The position numbers and the translations under genes were made by a program. From the NCBI RefSeq assembly GCF_005405545.1, contig NZ_BJEG01000001.1:186001-250000 (forward strand): a stretch of 64,000 nt of DNA, given 5' to 3'. This stretch comes from Weissella hellenica. Its GTDB lineage: Bacteria; Bacillota; Bacilli; Lactobacillales; Lactobacillaceae. A model generated the notes under the pieces. The model saw only the letters and a program-made list of their open reading frames with translations, made no database searches and was not told where the DNA came from. Shown here piece by piece: positions 18,057 through 26,273 of this stretch (positions are counted from its first letter, which is position 1; each line of letters begins with the position of its first letter).

Positions 18057-18085
18057 TTGCAATATGTATTTCTACTTGGTATGAT
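18057..18085 (+). promoter_or_regulatory. Promoter of the right tRNA-Tyr/Gln operon
   Basis: -35 TTGCAA (18057-18062), a 17-nt spacer and -10 TATGAT (18080-18085), with an upstream TGG making an extended -10. It differs from the left promoter (TTGACA/TATAGT), so the two tRNA pairs probably have different transcription rates. Confidence 0.85.
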
Positions 18086-18126
18086 ATAAGAGTTGTCAGG
18101 GGCATTAGTGTCAGTCAGTTATATAT

Positions 18127-18209
18127 GGGGGTTTAGCGAAGTCCGGTCAAACGCGGTGGACTGTAAATCCATTCCTTCGGGTTCATAGGTTCGAATCCTA
18201 TAGCCCCCA
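18127..18209 (+). tRNA. tRNA-Tyr (GTA), right copy
   Basis: Same 83-nt class II structure as the left copy, with anticodon loop CTGTAAA. Two D-loop bases differ (C for T) without disturbing a stem, so both copies look functional. Confidence 0.96.
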
Positions 18210-18218
18210 TTTCATCAT

Positions 18219-18291
18219 TGGGATATGGCCAAGTGGTAAGGCATCGGTTTTTGGTACCGTGTATTCGCTGGTTCGAATCCAGCTATCCCAG
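18219..18291 (+). tRNA. tRNA-Gln (TTG), right copy
   Basis: Identical in its mature part to the left copy: TGGGATA/TATCCCA acceptor, UUG anticodon, discriminator G, no encoded CCA. It follows tRNA-Tyr by 9 nt. Confidence 0.96.
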
Positions 18292-18301
18292 CTAATAAAG
18301 G

Positions 18302-18334
18302 GTCAATGAGCGATTACGCTTGTTGGCTTTTTTT
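18302..18334 (+). terminator. Terminator of the right tRNA-Tyr/Gln operon
   Basis: GTCAATGAGCG and CGCTTGTTGGC pair around ATTA, followed by seven T (one more than in the left copy). Confidence 0.87.
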
Positions 18335-18486
18335 GTTTTATTTATTATGATTTCATCATTAGTAAAAATTGGTTTTTAATCGTATAATTAAAAGATATGC
18401 TATTGGCACAAATGTTTAATATATCACCATAAATGAGGGTAGTTATATGTTAAACTTTAATGAATATAATTTAAGAAGGGTGTTTT

Positions 18487-19233
18487 ATGTTTACTAATTA
18501 TGATTTAAAAAAACGATCTAAAACATACGTTAGTGGTGAAAATTTTGGGACAGCACTCAAATTGTCAATTATTTTAGTGATTTGGCAGGTTATATCATCA
18601 GTACGTGAAAATTTAGAACCATCAGGAAATATTAATTCTGAGGATATTCAAACGATGAGTGGGGTGGCTTCCAAAACGTTTGCTGTTGGAATCCAAATTT
18701 TAACGACTAGTATTCTAGCTGAGGTATTAGTTGGTATCTTTACATTAGGTGTAACTTTTGGCTTTGTTGAATGGCATCGGCGTAACAAAGCGCCAGAACA
18801 ACCGGTCAAAGTGGGACTAAAGTTTTTGGGATCAAAAACAATTATTGACGTCGTTGTTTTGTTAGGGGTCCGTTTTATTTTTACAATGCTTTGGACTTGT
18901 TTATTCATTATTCCAGGAATTATCAAGACATATTCATACTCACAGGCAACCCTATTATATGCAGATGATGTTCGAGCTGGTCGTGAAATTACGTCAATTA
19001 CTTCATATTTGAAAAAGTCAGAAGAAATGATGCGGGGTTACCGGTTTAAACTATTCTGGTTACAGGTTAGTTTTATTCTATGGTGGATATTAGTTGGCAT
19101 TACTTACGGAATTGCTGGCTTCTATGTTGTGCCTTATTATCAAGCAACAATGGCAGAATTTTATTTAGCAGTACGTAATAATGAACCGATTAATCGAGCA
19201 AAAATGCATTTTGATGAAAATGATGAATTATAA
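18487..19233 (+). CDS. DUF975 family integral membrane protein
   Basis: The 248-residue protein has about five hydrophobic segments and the DUF975 core stretch FIIPGIIKTYSYSQATLLY (around 139-157), plus an amphipathic region rich in basic residues. DUF975 proteins are widespread in Firmicutes and have no known role. AAGGGTG lies close before the ATG. It stands between the tRNA operon and the OatA-like gene, 80 bp before the latter and in the same direction, so an envelope role is possible but unproven. Confidence 0.8.
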   Translation: MFTNYDLKKRSKTYVSGENFGTALKLSIILVIWQVISSVRENLEPSGNINSEDIQTMSGVASKTFAVGIQILTTSILAEVLVGIFTLGVTFGFVEWHRRNKAPEQPVKVGLKFLGSKTIIDVVVLLGVRFIFTMLWTCLFIIPGIIKTYSYSQATLLYADDVRAGREITSITSYLKKSEEMMRGYRFKLFWLQVSFILWWILVGITYGIAGFYVVPYYQATMAEFYLAVRNNEPINRAKMHFDENDEL

Positions 19234-19313
19234 GAGAAATTTGATTTGTAAAAACCACTAATTTAGAGGAATTTATTTTTATATAATTTTAGAAGTGTTT
19301 AGGAAGAGAAAAA

Positions 19314-21200
19314 ATGAGCCAAGATGTTACAAATAAGCCACGTTATATTACGGGATTTGATGGGCTTAGAGCAATTGCTGTTATTGGGGTAATCATATTT
19401 CATTTATGGCCAAATGCGCTACCTGGTGGATGGATGGGCGTACCGCTATTCTTTGTTTTATCGGGTTATTTAATTACAGATCTATTAATACAAGAATATG
19501 ATCGTAATGGTCGGATTGATGTGTTGGCTTTTTACAAACGGCGCGTTAAGCGTTTATATCCAGCACTGGTCATAATGCTGTTTGGTACAGCTACTTATAT
19601 TGCGTTATTTGCCCGTGATTTGCTTTATAATTTAAGGGCAATTATTGGTAGTAATATGCTGTATCTATACAATATTTGGGCAACCAAAAATGGTGATTCA
19701 TATTTTGATTCTTGGGGTGGGTCATCGCCATTTACCCATCTATGGTCGCTATCAATTGAAGGACAATTTTATTTGATTTGGCCAATTATTGTGATGTTAT
19801 TGTTAGGATTACGTATTCGTCGCATTTCAATTGGGTTTACTTTAATTGGTGTTGCAGGTGTTTCAGCCATTTTGTTAGGACTTTTGTATGATCCAATGAA
19901 CATTAATCGTGCTTATTATGGATCAGATACTCGTGTCTTTGCAGTATTGTTTGGTGCTGCTTTAGCATTTGGATGGCCTTCAAAACGAATGAAACAGGTT
20001 TTATCACCGCGTGTGAAACGAAATCTAAATACATTAGGTGCGATTGCCTTAGCATTAACCATTGTTACCTTTTTTGGATTAAATGGTGAGTGGCGTATGA
20101 CTTACATGGGATTGATGTTTGTGGTAACTGCAATTATGACAAGTTTAATTGCCATTACAGCGCACCCGGCTTCATTTTTAAGTCATGCATTGGACAACAA
20201 GTTTTTTAATTATTTAGGAAAGCGGTCATATAGTATTTACTTATACCAATTACCGGTATTTGTGTTTGTTGATCGATTGGTAAAACAGCATGATACATTT
20301 TGGATGGATTGTTTAAAGATTATCATTGTTTTATTACTGGCTGAATTAAGTTATCGTTACGTTGAAAATGTTTTCCGTCATATGAAACAAAGCAAACCAT
20401 GGTACATAGCGTTTGTAGCACAACGTCGCGTGCAAATGACTGTTGTCGTTGCTTTGTTGTTAACGCTGGGAACTGCTTATGCAGTATCTGCTCAAGAAAC
20501 AGCACATGCCAAGCCGAAAAACACGTTAGAAAAGCGATTAGATACTAATAAGGATCGCATTAGTCAGGCGAATAAAAAGGTAGTAGAGCAAGCTAAAAAA
20601 GCGGATAGTAAAAAAACAGATAGTCATAAGGTTGATCCAAAGACACTTTCGCAGGCAGACCGTGATTTGATGAGTAAATATAGTTTATCAGCCGACCAAT
20701 TCTCAACATTACGTGATCAACGTGTTACGGCAGTCGGCGATTCCGTTATGGTCGATGTGGCACCTGATTTACAAGAACTCATGCCAAATACTGTGGTTAA
20801 TGCAACAGTTGGCCGTCAGGCATATTCAATTCCAGATATATTGGAATCTTACGATAGTCAAGGTTTGTTGTCACAAAACGTCATTATTTCTATTGGAACG
20901 AATGGAACCATTGGCGAAAATGACTTTAAAAAAGTGATGGACCTTGTTGGTAAAGATCGCCAAGTATTTTGGATTAATGGATTTGCTAATCGTGACTGGG
21001 TTGATAAGAATAATAGTTTCTTGTCTAAGCAAGATAGTCAGTATAAGAATCTACATATTGTTGATTGGGCAGCGCTTGTAAAAGATCATCCAGATTGGTT
21101 AGGGGATGATAAAGTTCATCCTAATCAAGATGGTTCACTACAATATGCGAGTCTAATTGCTAAAATTATGGCAGGTGTGTATAAAGATGCTGATAAGTAA
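19314..21200 (+). CDS. oatA: OatA-like peptidoglycan/cell-wall O-acetyltransferase
   Basis: The 628-residue two-domain protein has an N-terminal acyltransferase-3 domain (about 10-395, ten or more membrane segments, starting YITGFDGLRAIAVIGVIIFH) that carries acetyl groups across the membrane. A linker rich in Lys/Asp follows, then an extracellular SGNH esterase domain (about 470-625) with the blocks VGDSVM (nucleophile Ser), ISIGTNG and DKVHPNQDG (Asp-x-x-His). This architecture is that of OatA, which O-acetylates muramic acid and gives lysozyme resistance. Related proteins acetylate teichoic acids or polysaccharides, so the exact acceptor is an inference. Confidence 0.87.
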   Translation: MSQDVTNKPRYITGFDGLRAIAVIGVIIFHLWPNALPGGWMGVPLFFVLSGYLITDLLIQEYDRNGRIDVLAFYKRRVKRLYPALVIMLFGTATYIALFARDLLYNLRAIIGSNMLYLYNIWATKNGDSYFDSWGGSSPFTHLWSLSIEGQFYLIWPIIVMLLLGLRIRRISIGFTLIGVAGVSAILLGLLYDPMNINRAYYGSDTRVFAVLFGAALAFGWPSKRMKQVLSPRVKRNLNTLGAIALALTIVTFFGLNGEWRMTYMGLMFVVTAIMTSLIAITAHPASFLSHALDNKFFNYLGKRSYSIYLYQLPVFVFVDRLVKQHDTFWMDCLKIIIVLLLAELSYRYVENVFRHMKQSKPWYIAFVAQRRVQMTVVVALLLTLGTAYAVSAQETAHAKPKNTLEKRLDTNKDRISQANKKVVEQAKKADSKKTDSHKVDPKTLSQADRDLMSKYSLSADQFSTLRDQRVTAVGDSVMVDVAPDLQELMPNTVVNATVGRQAYSIPDILESYDSQGLLSQNVIISIGTNGTIGENDFKKVMDLVGKDRQVFWINGFANRDWVDKNNSFLSKQDSQYKNLHIVDWAALVKDHPDWLGDDKVHPNQDGSLQYASLIAKIMAGVYKDADK

Positions 21201-21226
21201 CGCATCAATTAAATAGATCATTTAGG

Positions 21227-21264
21227 AAGCAACATTCATCGTTTTAGAGAATGTTGCTTTTTTT
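21227..21264 (+). terminator. Terminator after the OatA-like gene
   Basis: AAGCAACATTC pairs perfectly with GAATGTTGCTT, followed by a T run. It isolates the adc operon promoter, which begins 8 bp later. Confidence 0.9.
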
Positions 21265-21271
21265 AATTGGC

Positions 21272-21323
21272 TTGCACTAACTAATAGTACGTGTTATTAT
21301 TAACTGGTTAATTAACCAGTTAA
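21272..21323 (+). promoter_or_regulatory. adc operon promoter with two abutting AdcR boxes
   Basis: -35 TTGCAC (21272-21277), a 17-nt spacer and -10 TATTAT (21295-21300) with upstream TGT. TTAACTGGTTAA (21300-21311) and TTAACCAGTTAA (21312-21323) each match the AdcR/ZitR consensus TTAACYRGTTAA exactly. The second box reaches the Shine-Dalgarno sequence of adcR. Zinc-loaded AdcR should shut off its own operon here. Confidence 0.93.
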
Positions 21324-21337
21324 GGAGATTGAGAGTA

Positions 21338-21799
21338 ATGACAAAAGACTCATATGCAAATCAAGTTGATAATTTTTTAAATCGTTTGAAATTATCTTCT
21401 GAAAACCAGCGCGAAGTTTTAATTGGCGTTAATGAAACAGATATTACAACCACTCAGGGGCATTTATTGATGTTGCTCGCGCAAAATGGACCACAAACAA
21501 ATTCTGAATTATCACGTGCGTTACATGTATCAGGTGCCGCTGTGACGAAGGCCATGAAAAGTTTATGTAGTCGTGATGAAGCGATGGTTAATGTTGTACC
21601 AGACGAAGCGGATCATCGTGTTAGTCGCTGGTCGCTAACTACCCTTGGTATTGCAATGGCTTCAGCTCACACGCAACGACATCGGGAAACTTTAGCAGAG
21701 TATGAAAGTCTTTTAGCTAATTTTTCGGAAACTGAGCAACAAACTATTAGCGAATTTCTGTCACAATTATTAGAACGTTTGCCTGGAGGAAAATCATGA
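21338..21799 (+). CDS. adcR: AdcR/ZitR zinc-responsive MarR-family repressor
   Basis: The 153-residue MarR-type winged helix has the recognition region TNSELSRALHVSGAAVTKAMKSL (about 53-75) and a wing with DEADHRVSRW. It should bind the two perfect AdcR boxes just upstream when zinc is plentiful. Candidate zinc ligands are the acidic/His residues in the wing and the C-terminal HTQRHRE stretch. The start is ATG at 21338 (10 nt after AAGGAG); a TTG at 21329 is too close to the ribosome site. Its stop overlaps the adcA start. Confidence 0.92.
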   Translation: MTKDSYANQVDNFLNRLKLSSENQREVLIGVNETDITTTQGHLLMLLAQNGPQTNSELSRALHVSGAAVTKAMKSLCSRDEAMVNVVPDEADHRVSRWSLTTLGIAMASAHTQRHRETLAEYESLLANFSETEQQTISEFLSQLLERLPGGKS

Positions 21800-22716
21800 T
21801 ATCGAAAAAGCAAAGTTTTATTTGGGTGCCAATTTTAATTGTTATTGTCTTACTAGGAATTGTTTTTTATCAAGTAGGGGAACGTAAGGAACAAACAACC
21901 AAGCAAGTAACAAGCGATCAGATTCAAGTGGTAGCAAGTTTGGATAGTTATGGTGAAATGGCTAAGGCTGTTTTGGGTAACGCAGGTAGTGTTGTAAGTG
22001 TGATTAATAAGCCAACAATGGATCCGCACGAATATGAACCAACAGCTAGTGTGGCTAAGCAATTTGACAAGGCAGACGTAATCATTTCTAATGGTGGTGG
22101 GTTTGATAATTGGAGCGTAAATTTTGCCAAACAAAATAATGATGCCAAACATATCAATTTAGCCAATGTTTACCATTATAAGGATGGTGAAGGTGGTGGT
22201 AATGAGCATTTTTGGTATAAAACAGATATTACAACTCGGTTACCTAAAGAATTAGCTGCGACATACGGGCAATTAATACCAGCAAAGAAAGCTTATTTTG
22301 AAAAAAATGCCCAAGCTTATCAAAAAAAGGCTGATAAATTAATTGATTGGCAAAAGCGAGTGAAACAACATCTTGATGGCAAAAACTTATTAGCAACCGA
22401 ACCAGTTTTTGATAATACGTTATTAACGTTAGGTGCAAATAAGAAGGACACGAAATTTGCGCAAGCAATTGAAGAAGGGGATGATCCCACACCAACTGAT
22501 GTCCGCCAATGGCATCAACTAATTGATCAAGGACAGATTGCAGTAGTGATTGATAATCCGCAATCTACAGGAAAATTAGCAATACAAGGGGTGGATTATG
22601 CAAAAGCACATCATGTACCTGTTGTAAAAGCTCGTGAAACAAAACCGGCAGACACGAGGTATATTGATTGGCAAATTAATCAACTAAAGGCATTAGATGA
22701 GGCGTTATTGAAATGA
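21796..22716 (+). CDS. adcA: Zinc ABC transporter substrate-binding protein
   Basis: This 306-residue cluster A-I binding protein captures zinc outside the cell. It has an N-terminal hydrophobic anchor (about 8-26) but no cysteine, so it is not a lipoprotein and is probably membrane-anchored. Likely metal ligands are H78 (DPHEYE), H138 (NEHFWY), E202 (ATEPVF) and a late Asp (ADTRYID). A Glu third ligand and the lack of a His-rich loop look more like Mn-type proteins, but the AdcR boxes argue for zinc. It overlaps adcR and adcC by 4 nt each (ATGA). Confidence 0.88.
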   Translation: MISKKQSFIWVPILIVIVLLGIVFYQVGERKEQTTKQVTSDQIQVVASLDSYGEMAKAVLGNAGSVVSVINKPTMDPHEYEPTASVAKQFDKADVIISNGGGFDNWSVNFAKQNNDAKHINLANVYHYKDGEGGGNEHFWYKTDITTRLPKELAATYGQLIPAKKAYFEKNAQAYQKKADKLIDWQKRVKQHLDGKNLLATEPVFDNTLLTLGANKKDTKFAQAIEEGDDPTPTDVRQWHQLIDQGQIAVVIDNPQSTGKLAIQGVDYAKAHHVPVVKARETKPADTRYIDWQINQLKALDEALLK

Positions 22717-23405
22717 TTATTTTAGACGGTAAAGATATCGGAATTAAATTTGATGACCGGTGGCTTTATCAAAAGGTGAATTTTAGGATAGAGCAAGGCC
22801 ATAATTTAGCGTTAATTGGTGATAATGGCGTTGGTAAAACCACGATGATTCGCGCCATGTTAGGTCAAGTACCATTAACAACTGGTGAATTTATCTGGCA
22901 TGATGATAGTAATCGGAAAATTGCGTATGTACCGCAATACCGTCCTGATATGCAGGCGTTTCCTTTACGAGTGAGTGACTTTGTTGGCTTAACTTTTGAT
23001 CAGGGATTGCGACCATGGTTATCAAAAGCAGAAAAACAAAGATTAACTGCGATTTTGGCAATTACGAATTTAACGGATATTGCAGACAAGCGTATTGATA
23101 ATGCATCCGGCGGTGAACGGCAACGTGCTTATTTGGCACAGGCGCTCGTGCAAAATCCAGATATCTTGATTTTAGATGAAGCAACGGCTAATTTGGATAA
23201 TGTGGCTAAATATGCGTTGATGGATGTTGTGAAAAATTATCAACACCAATATCAATTAACAGTAATAATGGTGAGCCATGATATTGATATTATGCAAAAA
23301 TATGCAGATGAATATTTGTTATTAACAACACATGGCAGTGAATATGAAACAATTGGTCATTTGGATGTTGCTAAGTTAAAGGAAGGGGGACAGATGCTTG
23401 TTTAA
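22713..23405 (+). CDS. adcC: Zinc ABC transporter ATPase
   Basis: The 230-residue ABC ATPase powers zinc import. It has Walker A GDNGVGKTT, a Q-loop near VPQYRPDMQ, a signature ASGGERQRAYLAQAL, Walker B DILILDEATANLD and the H-loop MVSHDID. It overlaps adcA (ATGA) and adcB (8 nt), so all four genes are translationally coupled. The signature starts A-SGGE rather than L-SGGQ, within the normal range. Confidence 0.93.
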   Translation: MIILDGKDIGIKFDDRWLYQKVNFRIEQGHNLALIGDNGVGKTTMIRAMLGQVPLTTGEFIWHDDSNRKIAYVPQYRPDMQAFPLRVSDFVGLTFDQGLRPWLSKAEKQRLTAILAITNLTDIADKRIDNASGGERQRAYLAQALVQNPDILILDEATANLDNVAKYALMDVVKNYQHQYQLTVIMVSHDIDIMQKYADEYLLLTTHGSEYETIGHLDVAKLKEGGQMLV

Positions 23406-24180
23406 TTTTCCGTTTATGCAACATGCATTGATTGCTGGGACCCTAATTGCAATTATGAGTGGGTTGATTGGCCCATTTATTGTTGCGCGGCGCATGTCTT
23501 TTTTGGCTCACACATTAAGTGAGATTGGTTTTGCGGGGGCCTCGTTCGCCTTATTTATGAGTTGGTCACCTTTAGTGGGAATGTTATTATTCTCAGTGGT
23601 TGCATCAATGAGTGTCGGTGGATTAGGGATTAAAGAACAGCGTTCAGAATCACTTATTTCAGCGGTGAGCGCAGTAGCAATCGGATTAGGAATTGCATTT
23701 TTATCACTATCTGATAAAAATGCTACTGCAGCAACTGGTATTTTATTTGGATCAATTTTTAGTATCAATAAGGGGGATGTTTTAGAAGTTGCAATATTAG
23801 CAATTTTAGTCATTTTAGTGACTTTGTTGATGTTTCGTCCACTTCGACACTTTGCCTTTGATTATACGACAGCTAGTTTTAGTTTAAAAAACTTACCATT
23901 GATCGAAGTGTTGTTCTTAGGATTGATGGCTGTAACGGTAGCAGTTTCAGCGCAAGTCGTTGGTTCACTTTTGATTTTTATTTTAATGATTTTACCAGCT
24001 AGTTCAGCAATGCGCTGGGGACGAACAGTGTGGCAAATTATTGGTTTGTCGATTTTATTTGCAGTTGTTGGTGTTTGGCTAGCACTTGGATTGTCATTTT
24101 GGCTAGATCTCCCAGTATCATTTTTTATAGCATTAATTGAAGCCGTTATTTATTTTGTCAGTTTAAGTCGAAAAAAGTAG
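23398..24180 (+). CDS. adcB: Zinc ABC transporter permease
   Basis: The 260-residue protein is an ABC-3 family permease with eight or nine membrane segments and the family stretches GPFIVARRMSFLAHTLSEIGFAG split over the first third, then VVGSLLIFILMILPASSA. It forms the channel of the zinc importer. The most likely start is TTG at 23398, seven nt after GGGGGA; an ATG six codons later is possible. It is the last gene of the adc operon. No convincing terminator follows; the next gene is 140 bp away. Confidence 0.92.
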   Translation: MFNFPFMQHALIAGTLIAIMSGLIGPFIVARRMSFLAHTLSEIGFAGASFALFMSWSPLVGMLLFSVVASMSVGGLGIKEQRSESLISAVSAVAIGLGIAFLSLSDKNATAATGILFGSIFSINKGDVLEVAILAILVILVTLLMFRPLRHFAFDYTTASFSLKNLPLIEVLFLGLMAVTVAVSAQVVGSLLIFILMILPASSAMRWGRTVWQIIGLSILFAVVGVWLALGLSFWLDLPVSFFIALIEAVIYFVSLSRKK

Positions 24181-24320
24181 GCGAATAATACCCTGATTCA
24201 GGCATTAAGCTTGCGTATGAATAGGGCATTTGATAAAGTTATAATTGGTATGCTTGTATAAAGCAGATGATAATAGATGAATAAAAATAACGCAATACTT
24301 TGTAGGAGAAGAGATCAAAT

Positions 24321-25952
24321 ATGTTAACAGTTTCAAATGTATCAGTGGCTTTCACTGGTAAAAAATTGTACGATGATGTGAATTTAAAATTTACACCAGG
24401 TAATACTTACGGAATTATCGGAGCAAATGGAGCAGGTAAGTCAACTTTCTTGAAGGTGTTGGAAGGTAAATTACAACCAACGACTGGTAATGTTTCAATG
24501 GATACTAATGAGCGTATGTCATCATTAGTACAAGACCACTTTGCATTTGACCAATACACAGTTTTGGACACTGTTATGCAAGGGCATAAAGAACTTTATG
24601 ATGTTAAAAATGAGATGGATGGTATTTATCTACATGACCCATTTACTGATGAAGATGGTATTCGTGTCGGTGAATTATCAGCACGTTTTGAAGAACTAGA
24701 TGGTTGGACAGCTGAAATCGAAGCTAGTCAACTATTACAAAACATTGGTATTCCTGAATCACAACACCAAACACCTATGTCAGATCTACCCGAAGTTACC
24801 AAAGTTAAGGTTTTGCTAGCCCAAGCTTTGTTTGGTAATCCTGATATTTTAATTTTGGATGAGCCTACTAACGGTTTGGATACCAAGACAATCGCTTGGT
24901 TGGAAGACTTCTTGGCTGATTATCAAAATACAGTGTTGGTTGTTTCCCACGATCGTCACTTCTTAAATGCCGTTTCAACAATGATCTTAGATGTGGACTT
25001 TGGTAAAATTAAGTTATTCGTTGGTAACTATGACTTTTGGAAGCAATCTTCTGAATTAGCACAACGTTTGCAATCACAAGCTAATGCTAAAAAAGAGGAA
25101 CAAATTAAAGAGTTGCAAGACTTTATTGCGCGTTTCTCTGCTAATGCATCAAAGTCAAAGCAAGCAACATCACGTAAGAAGCAATTAGATAAAATTACAC
25201 TAGATGATATTCAACCATCATCACGTAAGTACCCATACATTAATTTTGAAATTTTACGTGAAATGGGTAATGACATGTTGCGTGTGGAAGGTGTTTCAAA
25301 GAGTATTGATGGTGTAAAGATTTTAGATAATGTCACTTTTACAGTTAATCCCAATGAAAAAGCATTGATTATGGCTGAAAATGACGTTGCTGCTACGATG
25401 ATTTTGGATATTATTGCAGGTAAGGTAAAGCCAGACGCAGGTAAGGTTACTTGGGGTGTTACGACCACACAAGACTACTTAGCTAAGGATATGGCAACTA
25501 ATTTCCCTAATCCAGACCGTCCTATTTTGGACTACCTACGTGATTTTGCCTCAAAGGAAGAAAGTGATAATACTTTCCTACGTGGTTTGTTAGGACGTAT
25601 GTTATTCAAGGGTGAAGATGCTGAAAAGACATTGGATGTCCTTTCAGGGGGTGAGAAGGTTCGCGTGATGCTATCAAAGTTGATGCTAACAAAGGCCAAT
25701 GTTCTAATCTTGGACGACCCTACTAACCATTTGGATTTGGAATCAATTACATCATTGAATGATGGTTTGATTAACTTCCAAGGTGGATTAATCTTTACAT
25801 CACATGACCGCACATTTGGTCAAACAATCGCTGATCATATCGTTGTTGTTTCAGACCAAGGTGCAATTGACCGTGCTGAAACAACGTATGATGAATTTAT
25901 GGCTCATCCAGAAGTGCAAAAGCAACTGGCTGCTAAAAACATTGTATTGTAA
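24321..25952 (+). CDS. ABC-F ATPase of the YkpA/YbiT type with one degenerate ATP site
   Basis: This 543-residue soluble twin-ABC protein acts at the ribosome rather than in a membrane. NBD1 has Walker A GANGAGKST (34-42), Walker B with E181, and a degraded signature at 156-160 (LPEVT instead of LSGGE). NBD2 lacks a P-loop (MAENDVAAT at 351-359), has signature LSGGE (441-445) and D465-D466 in place of Asp-Glu. The defects all map to one composite site, leaving the other complete. The linker (about 250-300) is rich in Lys/Gln. It is highly expressed by codon use and has its own terminator. Confidence 0.9.
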   Translation: MLTVSNVSVAFTGKKLYDDVNLKFTPGNTYGIIGANGAGKSTFLKVLEGKLQPTTGNVSMDTNERMSSLVQDHFAFDQYTVLDTVMQGHKELYDVKNEMDGIYLHDPFTDEDGIRVGELSARFEELDGWTAEIEASQLLQNIGIPESQHQTPMSDLPEVTKVKVLLAQALFGNPDILILDEPTNGLDTKTIAWLEDFLADYQNTVLVVSHDRHFLNAVSTMILDVDFGKIKLFVGNYDFWKQSSELAQRLQSQANAKKEEQIKELQDFIARFSANASKSKQATSRKKQLDKITLDDIQPSSRKYPYINFEILREMGNDMLRVEGVSKSIDGVKILDNVTFTVNPNEKALIMAENDVAATMILDIIAGKVKPDAGKVTWGVTTTQDYLAKDMATNFPNPDRPILDYLRDFASKEESDNTFLRGLLGRMLFKGEDAEKTLDVLSGGEKVRVMLSKLMLTKANVLILDDPTNHLDLESITSLNDGLINFQGGLIFTSHDRTFGQTIADHIVVVSDQGAIDRAETTYDEFMAHPEVQKQLAAKNIVL

Positions 25953-25969
25953 AAATTAGAAAACAAATT

Positions 25970-26017
25970 AAAAAGCCAAGCTGTAAACGGTAAAAACGTA
26001 TATAGCTTGGCTTTTTT
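25970..26017 (+). terminator. Terminator after the ABC-F gene
   Basis: AAAAAGCCAAGCT pairs with AGCTTGGCTTTTT around a 21-nt loop. Confidence 0.88.
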
Positions 26018-26097
26018 AGTGTGTATCATTTTAAATTTGTATCGAAATAATGATGGTAAGTCAGGAAAATTTGTATGTTTTAAATAAATCTCTTTTA

Positions 26098-26148
26098 ATT
26101 TGTCCGTACAACATGCTATAATAAAAAATGTTGATGAAAGCGATTACA
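26098..26148 (+). promoter_or_regulatory. araE-type promoter: AraR operator, -10 box and cre
   Basis: ATTTGTCCGTACAACA (26098-26113) matches the AraR operator type ATTTGTACGTACAAAT in its core. TATAAT follows at 26117-26122. TGAAAGCGATTACA (26135-26148) is a perfect cre match (TGWAANCGNTNWCA) just downstream of the start of transcription, where CcpA blocks elongation. A weaker AraR-like half-site is at about 26069-26084. Confidence 0.85.
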
Positions 26149-26273
26149 AATTTTGCGTTAGTTTGAGTTAAGTTAATTTTTATATTGAAGGGTTAACTCA
26201 TTAAAATTAAGTAATCAATTTCAATGTTTATTTATAATCATGTGGGGATACATGGTGTTGGAGGGATTATTTC

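Larger units (their letters stand above)
18121..18340. repeat. Inverted repeat, right copy (tRNA-Tyr, tRNA-Gln and terminator)
   Basis: Inverted partner of 15269-15487. Both copies point outward from the 2.63-kb segment holding the metallophosphoesterase and POT genes. Confidence 0.95.

Noticed and set aside
24321..25952. ABC-F gene as a pseudogene because of lost motifs
   Set aside because: The frame is intact, codon use is strong, and the changes all fall in one composite ATP site, so they look selected.
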